Below the pieces are notes generated by a model, which worked only from the letters and a program-made list of their open reading frames with translations, searched no databases and was not told where the DNA came from. This document shows, piece after piece, positions 24,914 through 32,670 of a DNA stretch of 32,670 bases. The number at the start of each line of letters is the position of its first letter. The stretch's first letter is position 1. The stretch is taken from positions 1 to 32,670 of the forward strand of contig JAEZPG010000115.1 of the NCBI GenBank assembly GCA_023413555.1. The letters are read 5' to 3'. The position numbers were made by a program, and so were the translations under genes. Source of the DNA: Bacillota bacterium. Lineage in GTDB: Bacteria > Bacillota > Clostridia > Lachnospirales > Lachnospiraceae.

Positions 24914-26884
24914 TTACAAATACAATTCCTTAGCTGATTCCATGATTATCTCTGTTAATTGATCTAGACGTTTACCTTCTGCCATTGTATTAATGTCTTT
25001 CATCTCTTCAAAGCATTTTTTCAAAACCTCTTTCATCACATTCCAATCTTTAAGTTCTTGCTCTGATAATTCTTTCAATATGCCTTCTATTTTTAATGAA
25101 ACATCTGCAAGTTTACTACATATTCTATAGGTATTTCCATTCTCTGTTGCCAGTGACCCCTTTACTTTTTCATATGGATGGAATGAATCAATTGTCATCG
25201 TAGCTATAGGACAGATTGTATCGTAAATAATCTTGGCACCAAGTTCTCTTGTTATCTGAGATGGATAAATTACTTTTCCTTTGTTTTCTTCCATTTCAAG
25301 TCTATCCTCTGCTACACTGCTTACTATCTTCATACGTTTTAAATAAGTAAGCATTTTAGATGTGAAATTCTCACTTAAAGCTCTTTTATATCCTATCTGG
25401 GGAATATAGTTTGATATTTCCTTCGCATCAATTCTATTATTATCTAGATATCTAAGAAACATCTCTTGTGCACATAGTTTTACAATTGCTATCTTTTCCA
25501 GATTTACATTGCTTATATTATTAAACATCTTCATCTCTACATAACCGTAATGAGGCTCAGCCTCCTCTTGTGGACAAAAGAACATATTCTGAATATATTT
25601 ATACCCTTGCTTTACAATAAAGTCATTATATGCCAACTGGTATAAATACTGTTTTGTAACATCACTAACTCCTGGTTGCCCTATCACCTTCCATTTTTTT
25701 GCACCTGTTTGATAAATAAAATCTATCCTATAATATTTTGCATCGTAGATTCCAAAGCAATAGTCTTTGTTATTGTTACAAGGGTATATACATATCATGT
25801 CTGGCCGTAATACATCAACATTTCCATCGCTAGCCACAGGATGATATCTATGCCATATAGGTTTATCAATAATACTCCTTAAGGTTTTATCACGTTCTTC
25901 TTCATACTCCGGAGATACTCCCAAGGGCAATTTTGAAATAGGATAATCTAACATACTTCCAAAATTCTCTGAACATACCTTTTCCCAAACCAGATTAAAA
26001 CTATTCGTTCCATATAAGCTAAAGCTAACATCATCGGTATGCATTTTACTATTTACTAAATAAGTATAAATTGTTTTTAGTAAGCGTTGCTTCCTGGAAA
26101 CATATTGTATTTGTATTTCTTTTTGTAATCGATATAATATATAATCTAAGTCCCCAAACTCTTCCATGGATGTATTACATAAATCAACTTCAGTAATGTC
26201 AAACAGCTCCAAAATGCCTGCTTCCCTTAATTCTTTCGAACATGTAGATAGAATGCACTCATGTAGTTTTCTAAAATAGTCCATTTCATTGTCCACAACA
26301 GTCTTAGTCTGTAATTCTATATAATACGGCCGATTATTTTGAATCAAGGTAAAAGTCTCATCTATTGTCTTATCCCAGAGTATTTCTCCTTCTCCGTTTG
26401 TTTCAATGAATTCATGCTGATTTGTATATACTCCATATTTAAAATACTCATCTAAAAGATATAAAGATACCGCCAACCGATTAAAGATTTTATCCTCATC
26501 TTCTCCATTATACAAAAAGAACAATTGTTGTTTAGAATTATATTTTTTTATAACTTGAAGGATTTGCTTTAACTGGGTTAGCGGTTCTGAGGTAGATACA
26601 ATATATTTAGGGTAACACTTAAAAACATGTTTATCTAACATGACCACACCAACAAAATCAAATACAAATTCTACTTCGCTTGATTTTTCTGTTACATCTG
26701 TTAGGACAATGTCTTGGTTTGATAAATCTTCATATTCTGGTTTTGATCCCTTAATTGCCTTAATAATACCATACCTTTTAAGGATACCAATTAGACGTTT
26801 TGCCTCTTCCATTTCCACATTTAAATTCTTGGAAATATCATATATAGAATAGTGCTTTAATTCGCGAAAGAACCCTTTCGCCAT
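24914..26884 (-). CDS. LlaJI/McrC-like restriction nuclease subunit
   Basis: 656 residues. It reads like the LlaJI-type restriction subunit, a McrC relative. The N-terminal third has a winged-helix-like start (YDISKNLNVEMEEAKRLIGI) and strands of the McrC type. A PD-(D/E)xK nuclease core is visible: DVLRPDMICIYP (PD at 361-362) then GIYDAKYYRID (D381-x-K383). The C-terminal 250 residues are helical. With the McrB-like GTPase encoded 14 bases upstream it should form a complex that translocates on and cuts DNA lacking the protective methylation. GAGGTG precedes the ATG. It is the last gene of the restriction operon. Confidence 0.8.
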   Translation of the reverse strand: MAKGFFRELKHYSIYDISKNLNVEMEEAKRLIGILKRYGIIKAIKGSKPEYEDLSNQDIVLTDVTEKSSEVEFVFDFVGVVMLDKHVFKCYPKYIVSTSEPLTQLKQILQVIKKYNSKQQLFFLYNGEDEDKIFNRLAVSLYLLDEYFKYGVYTNQHEFIETNGEGEILWDKTIDETFTLIQNNRPYYIELQTKTVVDNEMDYFRKLHECILSTCSKELREAGILELFDITEVDLCNTSMEEFGDLDYILYRLQKEIQIQYVSRKQRLLKTIYTYLVNSKMHTDDVSFSLYGTNSFNLVWEKVCSENFGSMLDYPISKLPLGVSPEYEEERDKTLRSIIDKPIWHRYHPVASDGNVDVLRPDMICIYPCNNNKDYCFGIYDAKYYRIDFIYQTGAKKWKVIGQPGVSDVTKQYLYQLAYNDFIVKQGYKYIQNMFFCPQEEAEPHYGYVEMKMFNNISNVNLEKIAIVKLCAQEMFLRYLDNNRIDAKEISNYIPQIGYKRALSENFTSKMLTYLKRMKIVSSVAEDRLEMEENKGKVIYPSQITRELGAKIIYDTICPIATMTIDSFHPYEKVKGSLATENGNTYRICSKLADVSLKIEGILKELSEQELKDWNVMKEVLKKCFEEMKDINTMAEGKRLDQLTEIIMESAKELYL

Positions 26885-26898
26885 ATAGTTTCACCTCT

Positions 26899-28563
26899 TT
26901 ACTCTCCATATGTCTTATTTTGTAGGCTAATCCCAAAAATATTTTCACCCTTTTCTTCGAATTCTGCACATATGTTTGAAAAAATCATACTTCCATGATT
27001 TTTATTATAACCAATAAAAATATTATTAGGACGCATTTTCATAACATCCTCAAACAAATACATAAGTACTTTACTTTCGAAAGCTCTAATAAATGATTTT
27101 TCCTTCTGTTCCACCTCATTTATATCACTTTCTGTATCAACTCCATTAAGGATGTTATCTCTTGTATGCTTTGTATCTAGTATTTCATCAAGTATGTTTT
27201 TGGATATAAAGAATGGGCCCAGTAGCTTATCTTCGTTCACGTTACATTTATCACTTGATAAGATCATATTTATATGATTCCTCAACTCTTGCCACTTTAC
27301 ATAATAAGTATTATTGATACACATAGGAATATAATAGTCTTCGATGGCTTCCATTTGTTTTTCATCGTCAACACCAATATACTCAAACTCCCACCTACGC
27401 TTAAATGCTGTGTCCATTGGATAGACGCCTTGATCTGCACTATTCATGGTTGCCCAAATATACATATTGTTTGGCAACTTCATAAACATACACTTTTCTC
27501 GTTCATGTTCCTCACATTCATCCAATAACTTACTGCCACATAAAGTTTTTAGAAGATATTTTCTAACATCTTCACTTGTCGCTATTTTGTACATGCTGAT
27601 TCCATTTTTACGATCTAACAGCTGAAATATATCACCAAAAACAGCCGCAACGTTTGCTCTATTAATTTCTTCGATAAGAAGTAGATAATTATTCTCGGGG
27701 TGATTTACAGCTTCTGAATACATTCGCATGAATGGTCCAGGAACATATTCATACGTTATGTCGGTACCCTTCTCACCCTGAATAGGTTTATAGGTACCAA
27801 CAAATTGTGCATACGAATAATTAGGATGAAAGGTAACTCTTTCCATTCTAGCCCCAAACACTTTACTCTCTTCTTCTAATCGAAAGCTTTTCCCCGTTCC
27901 TGGTGCGCCAAAAACAATTCGATTATATGCATAATTTATTCTTTCTCGTTGTTTGGCATGATTCTCCTCACCAATACTTTGCATATATGGTCTATTATCG
28001 AAATAAGTAATATAATTTTTCAAAATATCAGGTATATCAATCCCATTCTTTTTAATCCTAATGAATGATGCTTGATATATACCTGAGTGATGTTGACCTT
28101 GCGTACATCTTAAATAATCAACATCACCGTGTTCCTTAATATACTCATCTAAATAATCATAGAGGCTTCTTAAGTCTCGTCTCGAACTTTCATAATCCAC
28201 ATTGGTCTCAATCGCAACAATAAAATCACGAGGGTCAAAATAATTTATATTTCTTGCCATTGCAATATCCTTGGAAAATATGGTGAGCAGAAAATATCTC
28301 ATTTTTCTCTTTCTTGCTTTTTGATATACATATTTTTGTTTATCCATAAAAATACGAATCTGAGGTTTCGCTCTATCTGTTCCCGTTATACTTATATCCG
28401 TATAGGAGATTATAATATCTTCTCCTGTTTCCATTCTTACAACATCAACACTATTGTTATCAAAATCATTCTTATAAATTTCTTCCTTGGAAAGAATTTC
28501 TCTGTCCAACTCCTTAATATTTTTATTGATATAAGCTCTGATTATCTCGGTAGATGTATGCAT
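26899..28563 (-). CDS. McrB-like AAA+ GTPase restriction subunit
   Basis: 554 residues. The N-terminal 200 residues are a DNA-recognition region without a motif I can name with certainty; similar McrB-type proteins read target DNA there. The AAA+ core has Walker A GAPGTGKS (219-226), Walker B LLLIEEINRANVAAVFGD, the GTP-specifying MNSADQ (373-378, in place of MNTAD) and the arginine finger region FKRRWEF (388-394). GTP hydrolysis would drive translocation and activate the nuclease encoded downstream. GGGAGGG precedes the ATG, and the gap to the methyltransferase gene is 15 bases. No chimeric or broken segment is seen. Confidence 0.87.
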   Translation of the reverse strand: MHTSTEIIRAYINKNIKELDREILSKEEIYKNDFDNNSVDVVRMETGEDIIISYTDISITGTDRAKPQIRIFMDKQKYVYQKARKRKMRYFLLTIFSKDIAMARNINYFDPRDFIVAIETNVDYESSRRDLRSLYDYLDEYIKEHGDVDYLRCTQGQHHSGIYQASFIRIKKNGIDIPDILKNYITYFDNRPYMQSIGEENHAKQRERINYAYNRIVFGAPGTGKSFRLEEESKVFGARMERVTFHPNYSYAQFVGTYKPIQGEKGTDITYEYVPGPFMRMYSEAVNHPENNYLLLIEEINRANVAAVFGDIFQLLDRKNGISMYKIATSEDVRKYLLKTLCGSKLLDECEEHEREKCMFMKLPNNMYIWATMNSADQGVYPMDTAFKRRWEFEYIGVDDEKQMEAIEDYYIPMCINNTYYVKWQELRNHINMILSSDKCNVNEDKLLGPFFISKNILDEILDTKHTRDNILNGVDTESDINEVEQKEKSFIRAFESKVLMYLFEDVMKMRPNNIFIGYNKNHGSMIFSNICAEFEEKGENIFGISLQNKTYGE

Positions 28564-28578
28564 ATTTTCCCTCCCTTG

Positions 28579-29442
28579 TTACACTCTATAATTTGTGACT
28601 ACGATATGTGAAGCATTCGCGTTGAATCTATTTCTAATATTGACAGCGTAATTTTTCGTGTATTCATGAATAATTCTGGCTCTATATAATTCCTCTGTCA
28701 GCTCCGTTCTTCCAATTACCATCATAGCTTTACAATTTAAATTTCCAAAATCTGCGGCAAGTCGCCTATGATGTTCTTCGTCAAAACCATTTTGCATATT
28801 TAGATTTCCATAATCATTAAAGGTACAATCATATGGTGGATCTAAAAACATAAAGTCATTTACATTTGCTCGTTCAAAGATATCCGAGTAATCTGTATTA
28901 TAAAGCTCTGCTCTATTTAATAGGTTACAATGATTGAGTGTTATCATTCTAGTATTAAGATGAGCATATCTACCAAATGGGACATTAAATTCACCTTGTT
29001 GATTAAACCTTATCATTCCAGAGTACGATGTTTTATTTATAAAATAGTAAAGTGTCCCTTGCATATACTCTGATTCGATTATCCCATTATACATATCCCT
29101 TAGTTTATAATATAATGTCTCATTTCGATTTTCTATCCGAATGTTTGAATCCCCAATTGCGGCTTTATTTTTAGTATAGTCAAGTTGATTTCTTTCATAG
29201 ATTTGTTCTAATTCAAATAATTCACGGCTTAGTTCTTGATAATTGTTTCTAACTTGTCCATAAAAAGTCATCAACCGATCATTGACATCATTTAATATCG
29301 CATTTTCAGGTTCAAGAAAGAAAAATACTGCTCCCCCACCCAAAAAAGGCTCTATATAGTTCTCAAACGTAGCTGGAATAAACCTTTGAAATTCTTGGAT
29401 TTCTCGACTTTTTCCACCTCTATATTTTATAATTGGTTTCAT
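28579..29442 (-). CDS. Dam-type (D12 class) N6-adenine DNA methyltransferase
   Basis: 287 residues of the Dam/DpnM alpha-class adenine methyltransferase: IKYRGGKSREI (motif X, 5-14), YIEPFLGGGAVFFFL (motif I, binds S-adenosylmethionine, 29-43), ILNDVNDRLM and catalytic DPPYD (201-205) in FMFLDPPYDCTFNDYG. It methylates adenine N6 in a specific site that cannot be read from the sequence. As first enzyme of the operon it should protect the host from the McrB/McrC-like nuclease pair. That is notable because the LlaJI prototype uses two cytosine methyltransferases. GAGG precedes the ATG. Confidence 0.9.
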   Translation of the reverse strand: MKPIIKYRGGKSREIQEFQRFIPATFENYIEPFLGGGAVFFFLEPENAILNDVNDRLMTFYGQVRNNYQELSRELFELEQIYERNQLDYTKNKAAIGDSNIRIENRNETLYYKLRDMYNGIIESEYMQGTLYYFINKTSYSGMIRFNQQGEFNVPFGRYAHLNTRMITLNHCNLLNRAELYNTDYSDIFERANVNDFMFLDPPYDCTFNDYGNLNMQNGFDEEHHRRLAADFGNLNCKAMMVIGRTELTEELYRARIIHEYTKNYAVNIRNRFNANASHIVVTNYRV

Positions 29443-29465
29443 TTTTTTCCTCTATTCACATAGTA

Positions 29466-29651
29466 TTATAATGCACTTTTACCACTCTTAACCCACTCAT
29501 CAATTTCAGAAAATTTAAACTTCCACAATCTCCCTACTTTATGAGCTGGTATCGTTGATTTTTTTATTCAACTTCTTATGGTGTCCTTTGTTACACCAAG
29601 ATACTCTGCTGTTTCTTCCAAGCTAGACCACTTTTCATTTCGTTCATACAT
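29466..29651 (-). pseudogene. Excisionase-like helix-turn-helix gene with one in-frame TGA
   Basis: From an ATG at 29651 with a perfect GGAGG, 61 sense codons make a small MerR/excisionase-type (HTH_17) DNA-binding protein: KWSSLEETAEYLGVTKDTIR, then IPAHKVGRLWKFKFSEIDEW. The only interruption is TGA at codon 28 (29568-29570), in the TIR(S)-*-IKK turn where relatives have Trp (TIRNWIKKG). A single G-to-A change of TGG explains it; all else is intact. The gene lies 23 bases before the methyltransferase and shares its promoter, as control proteins of restriction operons often do. As written it would give a 27-residue stub. Confidence 0.8.
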
Positions 29652-29680
29652 TTTCGTTCCTCCATATCATGGATTTCTGC

Positions 29681-29709
29681 ATTATCCCACAACAACAATT
29701 ATATCTCAA
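29681..29709 (-). promoter_or_regulatory. Promoter of the restriction-modification operon
   Basis: On the minus strand TTGAGA (29704-29709) and GATAAT (29681-29686) are separated by 17 bases, both matching five of six consensus positions. It lies about 30 bases before the helix-turn-helix gene and would drive all four genes. Confidence 0.65.
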
Positions 29710-29941
29710 ACTATCATTAATAACAACTTATCCATTATTTAAATATGGTTTAATATGATTTAGTGGTTATTACCAAATAAGAAAGAACTTTTGGTTATAC
29801 AGAATATCATGTTTCTCTTAGTAAATAGTATAGCACAAATAGGGATATTAAAGAAAAGGAATGCGCTAAGTGTTAGGTTAACTCTTATCACCAAAAAGTA
29901 TATAATATACTATAAGATAATTCATAATTCGGAGGATATCA

Positions 29942-30313
29942 TTGAGTATTCAATACTATATAAATAAGGATATTGAAACAGATACCAGTGTCATAGTAAC
30001 ACCTGATATAGAAATCGGAAATGTTGAAACTCGTTGTGTTGGGAAAGGTAAGATAACAAAATGTTGTAATTCCTGTAATCAACCTACTTATATGATAGAT
30101 CAACTACTTCGTGTTCGTTTTCCAATATCATTTTCGGTCACTGCATCAGCAAATATTCAACATGTTTCCTACTGCAATCCAGAAAATGATTGTACACAGG
30201 AATCTCCATCACATCCACCTAAAACTTGTAGGAAATGCAATCGAAATAATAGAGTTAGGCGCGCCTTTTGTTGCATCATCTTTCTATGCCTTAGGCTGCC
30301 TTTTAAGTGCTAA
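29942..30313 (+). CDS. Unrecognised cysteine-rich protein
   Basis: A 123-residue frame with a TTG start, supported by GGAGG 6 bases upstream and an AT-rich -10-like region (TATAATATACTATAAG) before it. It has eleven cysteines. The order is a strand-rich N-terminal part (SVIVTPDIEIGNVETRCVGK), a CCNSC cluster, an amphipathic beta part (LLRVRFPISFSVTASANIQH) and a C-x2-C motif (CRKC). There is no signal peptide. It vaguely recalls spore-coat or spore-associated cysteine-rich proteins, but I would not assign it. After about 30240 another frame (to 30341) encodes a more natural hydrophobic end (ELGAPFVASSFYALGCLLSA), so a frameshift near the 3' end is possible. Confidence 0.5.
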   Translation: MSIQYYINKDIETDTSVIVTPDIEIGNVETRCVGKGKITKCCNSCNQPTYMIDQLLRVRFPISFSVTASANIQHVSYCNPENDCTQESPSHPPKTCRKCNRNNRVRRAFCCIIFLCLRLPFKC

Positions 30314-30317
30314 ATCA

Positions 30318-30362
30318 ATAGACCAGAAACATTACTCATGAAATGATTTGTCTCTGGTCTAT
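30318..30362. terminator. Hairpin between convergent genes
   Basis: ATAGACCAGA (30318-30327) pairs perfectly with TCTGGTCTAT (30353-30362) around a 25-base loop. It separates the cysteine-rich gene from the convergent ABC permease. No strong U-run follows on either strand, so efficiency is uncertain. Confidence 0.55.
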
Positions 30363-30378
30363 GCTTATATCACTTAAG

Positions 30379-31083
30379 TTAAACCTCCATGTCCATAACT
30401 ATTTTTTTTAGATTATTTAATGTGATTACTGCTAATAGAATCCCAATCACCAGAAAAATAATTACACCTACATTATTCATTGTTATAGCCATCATTTGGC
30501 ACATAACAGTGGCAATAATTACAGCCGCAACAATTGTTACTGAAACAGATTGTTTTCTAAACCCAAAATATAAGGCGACAATCCCCCAAACCCCAGACAA
30601 TAGAGAATAAGCTACTAAAGAAAGGACGCCACTGAGAACAGTCTTTCTGCTCAATTGATCTACGCAAATTGGGAATAGGCTTTCTGTCATAAGGAAAATG
30701 CCCAATACAATTCCTCCGCTTAAAAACATGGCAAACACCGTATAGAAAAACACCATAACGATCTTTGCACCCAAGATTTTTTTTCGAGCAATCGGATAGG
30801 AAAACAATAATATTGCTCTTTTGCCTGCATAATCTTCTACAACAATCTTCGAGAACATAACAGAGGAAAGTATAGTGAAAATAACCATGTAGAGGATGTT
30901 GATTAAGATAATTAAATTGTCATATGTCAAGAACATACTCAAATTTGTCTCTGTAGGGTCAAGTTTTGGTAAGACAGCTAATAGGTATATAAAACTAAGC
31001 ATAACTACTGTAATAATTGCCACTGCAATATGATAGGATCTCAAGCTATTTCGTTTCAATTCCAGTGCTATTAGTCTATTCAT
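30379..31083 (-). CDS. ABC-2 family permease subunit
   Basis: A 234-residue membrane protein with six hydrophobic segments (about 15-36, 51-76, 98-124, 140-165, 170-195 and 202-222) and the ABC-2 pattern (short N-terminal cytosolic helix, KIVVEDYAGKRAILLFSYPIARKKILGAK between TM2 and TM3). Such small permeases pair with BcrA-like ATPases in export of, or immunity to, cyclic peptides and lantibiotics. Two ATGs (31089 and 31083) lie 6 bases apart; GGAGG is too close to the first and well placed for the second, which I chose. The gene overlaps the ATPase gene by 8 bases. Confidence 0.82.
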   Translation of the reverse strand: MNRLIALELKRNSLRSYHIAVAIITVVMLSFIYLLAVLPKLDPTETNLSMFLTYDNLIILINILYMVIFTILSSVMFSKIVVEDYAGKRAILLFSYPIARKKILGAKIVMVFFYTVFAMFLSGGIVLGIFLMTESLFPICVDQLSRKTVLSGVLSLVAYSLLSGVWGIVALYFGFRKQSVSVTIVAAVIIATVMCQMMAITMNNVGVIIFLVIGILLAVITLNNLKKIVMDMEV

Positions 31084-31807
31084 TCTCATCTCCTCCTTTT
31101 GTAATTGTCATAAAATACTCTTCTAATCCGCCTGAGTATCTTTTACGTATTTCTTGTGGATTGACTTCCTGAACGATTGTACCATTCACAATTACGCCAA
31201 TTCGATTTGCAATCTGGTCTATCTCCGAGAGGATATGGCTTGATAATAGAATCGTAATTCTCTGTTCTGTCACAAGATTAGAGAACAATTCTCTTATCTC
31301 CTTAATTCCAACAGGATCAAGCCCATTAACAGGCTCATCTAAAATCAAAAGCTCTGGTTTATGTACGAGAGCTCGAGCAATGGCTAAGCGTTGACGCATG
31401 CCTTGAGAAAAAGTTGAAACTGGTTGTGTTCCAACCTTCCGTAATCCCACCATCTCCAGTGTTCCAATGATATCGGAATTGACAATGCCCATATAGGCAA
31501 GATAGATTTGCAAATTATCAGTTGCAGATAAATGTTCATAAAAAATGGGGGGTTCGATTAGGCTACCTGTCCGCTTTAGAATTTCAAGGTTTTGCCTTAT
31601 ACTATCCATACCCAAAACAGTTGCTTCACCCACTGTAGGCTGAAGCAGCCCCAAAAGAATTTTAAACACCGTCGTTTTTCCAGCTCCATTCTTTCCTAAG
31701 AAACCATAAATAGTGCCCTTTTCAACAGTCATAGAACAGTTGTGGATGACCTCACGTCCTTGAAAAGCTTTGGTCAATCCTCTAATTGTTACTGCAGATT
31801 CATTCAT
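31076..31807 (-). CDS. BcrA-like ABC transporter ATP-binding protein
   Basis: 243 residues with Walker A GKNGAGKT (38-45), Q-loop region TGSLIEPPIFYEHLSATDNL typical of the BcrA/lantibiotic-immunity branch, signature FSQGMRQR (133-140), Walker B LLILDEP (153-159) and switch-His strand LLSSHILSE. It would power the permease encoded next, probably for removing a peptide antibiotic or lipid-active compound. An in-frame ATG at 31831 lies inside the operator palindrome; GGAGGT just before the ATG at 31807 settles the start. Confidence 0.9.
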   Translation of the reverse strand: MNESAVTIRGLTKAFQGREVIHNCSMTVEKGTIYGFLGKNGAGKTTVFKILLGLLQPTVGEATVLGMDSIRQNLEILKRTGSLIEPPIFYEHLSATDNLQIYLAYMGIVNSDIIGTLEMVGLRKVGTQPVSTFSQGMRQRLAIARALVHKPELLILDEPVNGLDPVGIKEIRELFSNLVTEQRITILLSSHILSEIDQIANRIGVIVNGTIVQEVNPQEIRKRYSGGLEEYFMTITKGGDENE

Positions 31808-31824
31808 TATAATACCTCCATTAT

Positions 31825-31842
31825 CATACATATATATGTATG
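31825..31842. promoter_or_regulatory. 18-bp palindrome before the ABC operon, candidate TetR operator
   Basis: CATACATAT (31825-31833) and ATATGTATG (31834-31842) form a perfect palindrome, 18 bases upstream of the ATPase start. Its half-site ATACAT matches the one at 32553-32570 in front of the TetR gene. Confidence 0.65.
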
Positions 31843-31859
31843 TATGATACTAATAATAA

Positions 31860-31877
31860 ACTGCCTAAATTGGCAGT
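31860..31877 (-). terminator. Short hairpin after the TetR gene
   Basis: ACTGCC (31860-31865) and GGCAGT (31872-31877) form a 6-bp stem with a 6-base loop, followed on the minus strand by TTTATTATT. It probably ends or attenuates the tetR transcript before the ABC genes. Confidence 0.5.
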
Positions 31878-31886
31878 CTATTATAA

Positions 31887-32537
31887 TTAGTCGTTTTGTA
31901 CTACATAGTCATAATATTTTTCAAATAATATGATAAGCTCATCGTTGATAACTGGTAAGCCAATGCCATCGAACATTGATTTCAAGTGGTGAATCTTACT
32001 ATGATATTCTTCTTTTGTCACAGTGAAGGTACGGGGATTCATCCAAAGGTTAATAAGTATCATAAACGTTTCAGAGGCCTGTTTAGGATTAACGACGTTC
32101 ACCGAACCATCCTGATTACCTTCCTCAATGCACTGGCAGATATAAGGAGCTACCACTTTTACACAATCTTTTAACTGTTTCCCAATGAAGATAGGACTTT
32201 GGAAAACAGAGGGAGCTACTTTTGCAAATTGCAGTTGTCCTTCATTGGCAAGAGAAACTGAGATAAGATTACGAAGTTTGTTAAGCCCATTTAGGTTACT
32301 GTTTTTAATTTTATCAATCATCGAAGTAAAATCACCACTAAACATCTTTGTTGTCACTGCATCAATGATGTCATCTTTTGATTGAAAATGATGATAAAAC
32401 GCCCCTCTTGTTACATCAGACAATTCATCGACAATATCTTGTACGGTTGTTTCTTCCCATCCCTTTTCCGTAAACAACTTTTGGGCTGCCTCTAAAATCC
32501 TTGCCCGTGTTATTTCTGGATATTTGTTTCGCGCCAA
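31887..32537 (-). CDS. TetR-family regulator of the adjacent ABC transporter
   Basis: A 216-residue regulator with a textbook TetR helix-turn-helix: RARILEAAQKLFTEKGWEET, TVQDIVDELSDVTRGAFYHHF, then QSKDDIIDAV. The remainder is the helical ligand-binding and dimer domain; the effector is unknown. Upstream in-frame ATGs at 32561 and 32552 lie in the operator, while GGGGGG followed by 7 bases and TTG at 32537 marks the likely start. It precedes the BcrA-like ABC genes in the same direction and likely represses both itself and them. Confidence 0.87.
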   Translation of the reverse strand: MARNKYPEITRARILEAAQKLFTEKGWEETTVQDIVDELSDVTRGAFYHHFQSKDDIIDAVTTKMFSGDFTSMIDKIKNSNLNGLNKLRNLISVSLANEGQLQFAKVAPSVFQSPIFIGKQLKDCVKVVAPYICQCIEEGNQDGSVNVVNPKQASETFMILINLWMNPRTFTVTKEEYHSKIHHLKSMFDGIGLPVINDELIILFEKYYDYVVQND

Positions 32538-32552
32538 CTTATTACCCCCCAT

Positions 32553-32570
32553 TACATACATTTGTATGTA
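32553..32570. promoter_or_regulatory. Palindrome at the TetR start point, candidate autoregulatory operator
   Basis: TACATAC (32553-32559) and GTATGTA (32564-32570) are perfect inverted repeats around ATTT, starting just beyond the -10 box. The same half-site occurs before the ABC operon. Confidence 0.65.
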
Positions 32571-32573
32571 TGT

Positions 32574-32602
32574 ATAATACTATGGTATATATTTCTTGTC
32601 AA
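32574..32602 (-). promoter_or_regulatory. Promoter of the second TetR gene
   Basis: On the minus strand TTGACA (32597-32602) and TATTAT (32574-32579) are separated by 17 bases. The -35 is perfect and the -10 matches five of six. The start point falls inside the palindrome at 32553-32570. Beyond it, to the window end at 32670, I see nothing. Confidence 0.7.
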
Positions 32603-32670
32603 TGATTAAGTTTAGTGATGAGGGTTATATTCTATCAAGAATTTCAACGGTCTTATCACTTACAACATTT

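Noticed and set aside
29568..29570. Selenocysteine or tryptophan-coding UGA
   Set aside because: The expected residue is Trp, not Cys/Sec, and other genes in the window end in TGA and use TGG for Trp. A point mutation is simpler.
24914..29651. Prophage or integrative element around the restriction genes
   Set aside because: The small excisionase-like HTH is not accompanied by an integrase, structural genes or flanking attachment repeats.
30111..30341. Separate 76-residue gene overlapping the cysteine-rich protein
   Set aside because: No ribosome site at its start and its first half is unlike protein; only its 3' half is kept as a possible frameshifted end.

Overview
The window reads as chromosome of a low-GC Gram-positive anaerobe of the Clostridia, most like Lachnospiraceae. 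This is an inference from AT-rich codon use, strong GGAGG ribosome sites, canonical TTGACA/TATAAT promoters, a Gram-positive lipobox, and family-level protein resemblance. It is a mosaic of small independent transcription units. I see no rRNA, tRNA, CRISPR array, insertion sequence or prophage.

Layout. 1-1302 (-): a secreted Ig-like surface protein, frameshifted near its N-terminus and running off the left edge. 1672-4598 (+): a metallophosphoesterase and two tandem, about 90% identical aldo/keto reductases; a canonical promoter before the first is overlaid by alternating ACCTG/CAGGT half-sites. 4812-6482: an HD-domain protein (-) and a CatB/Vat-type acetyltransferase (+). 6566-9134: a two-gene ABC exporter (-) divergent from a TetR regulator (+), with a 33-bp near-perfect palindrome between them. 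9147-11158 (-): a STAS-like/ABM fusion, a small membrane protein and a PhzF-family enzyme. 11520-13031 (+): an XRE helix-turn-helix fused to a complete AlaA-type aminotransferase, preceded by an extended -10 promoter and four exact TGAACTT repeats. 13405-17262: an orphan LytTR response regulator, a lipoprotein, a DJ-1/PfpI protein and a Mbeg1-like alpha/beta hydrolase. 17348-19759 (-): glycerate kinase and a GntP-type permease, a glycerate-use operon.

20042-22871 (+): a cysteine-rich ArsR regulator followed by gamma-glutamylcysteine ligase and a separate ATP-grasp glutathione synthetase. The last two are the halves of the usual GshF fusion, split into overlapping genes. 22928-24634 (-): a chemoreceptor. 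24914-29651 (-): a restriction-modification operon made of a Dam-type adenine methyltransferase, a McrB-like AAA+ GTPase and a LlaJI/McrC-like nuclease, led by a small helix-turn-helix gene carrying one in-frame TGA at a position that should be Trp. 29942-30313 (+): an unrecognised cysteine-rich protein. 30379-32537 (-): a BcrA-like ABC transporter and its TetR regulator, with matching palindromes at both promoters.

The strongest candidates for little-described biology are the HTH-aminotransferase fusion with its helically phased repeats, the ArsR-linked split glutathione synthesis operon, and the hybrid Dam/McrBC-like restriction system with its interrupted leader gene. All family assignments are from reading motifs; no search was run.
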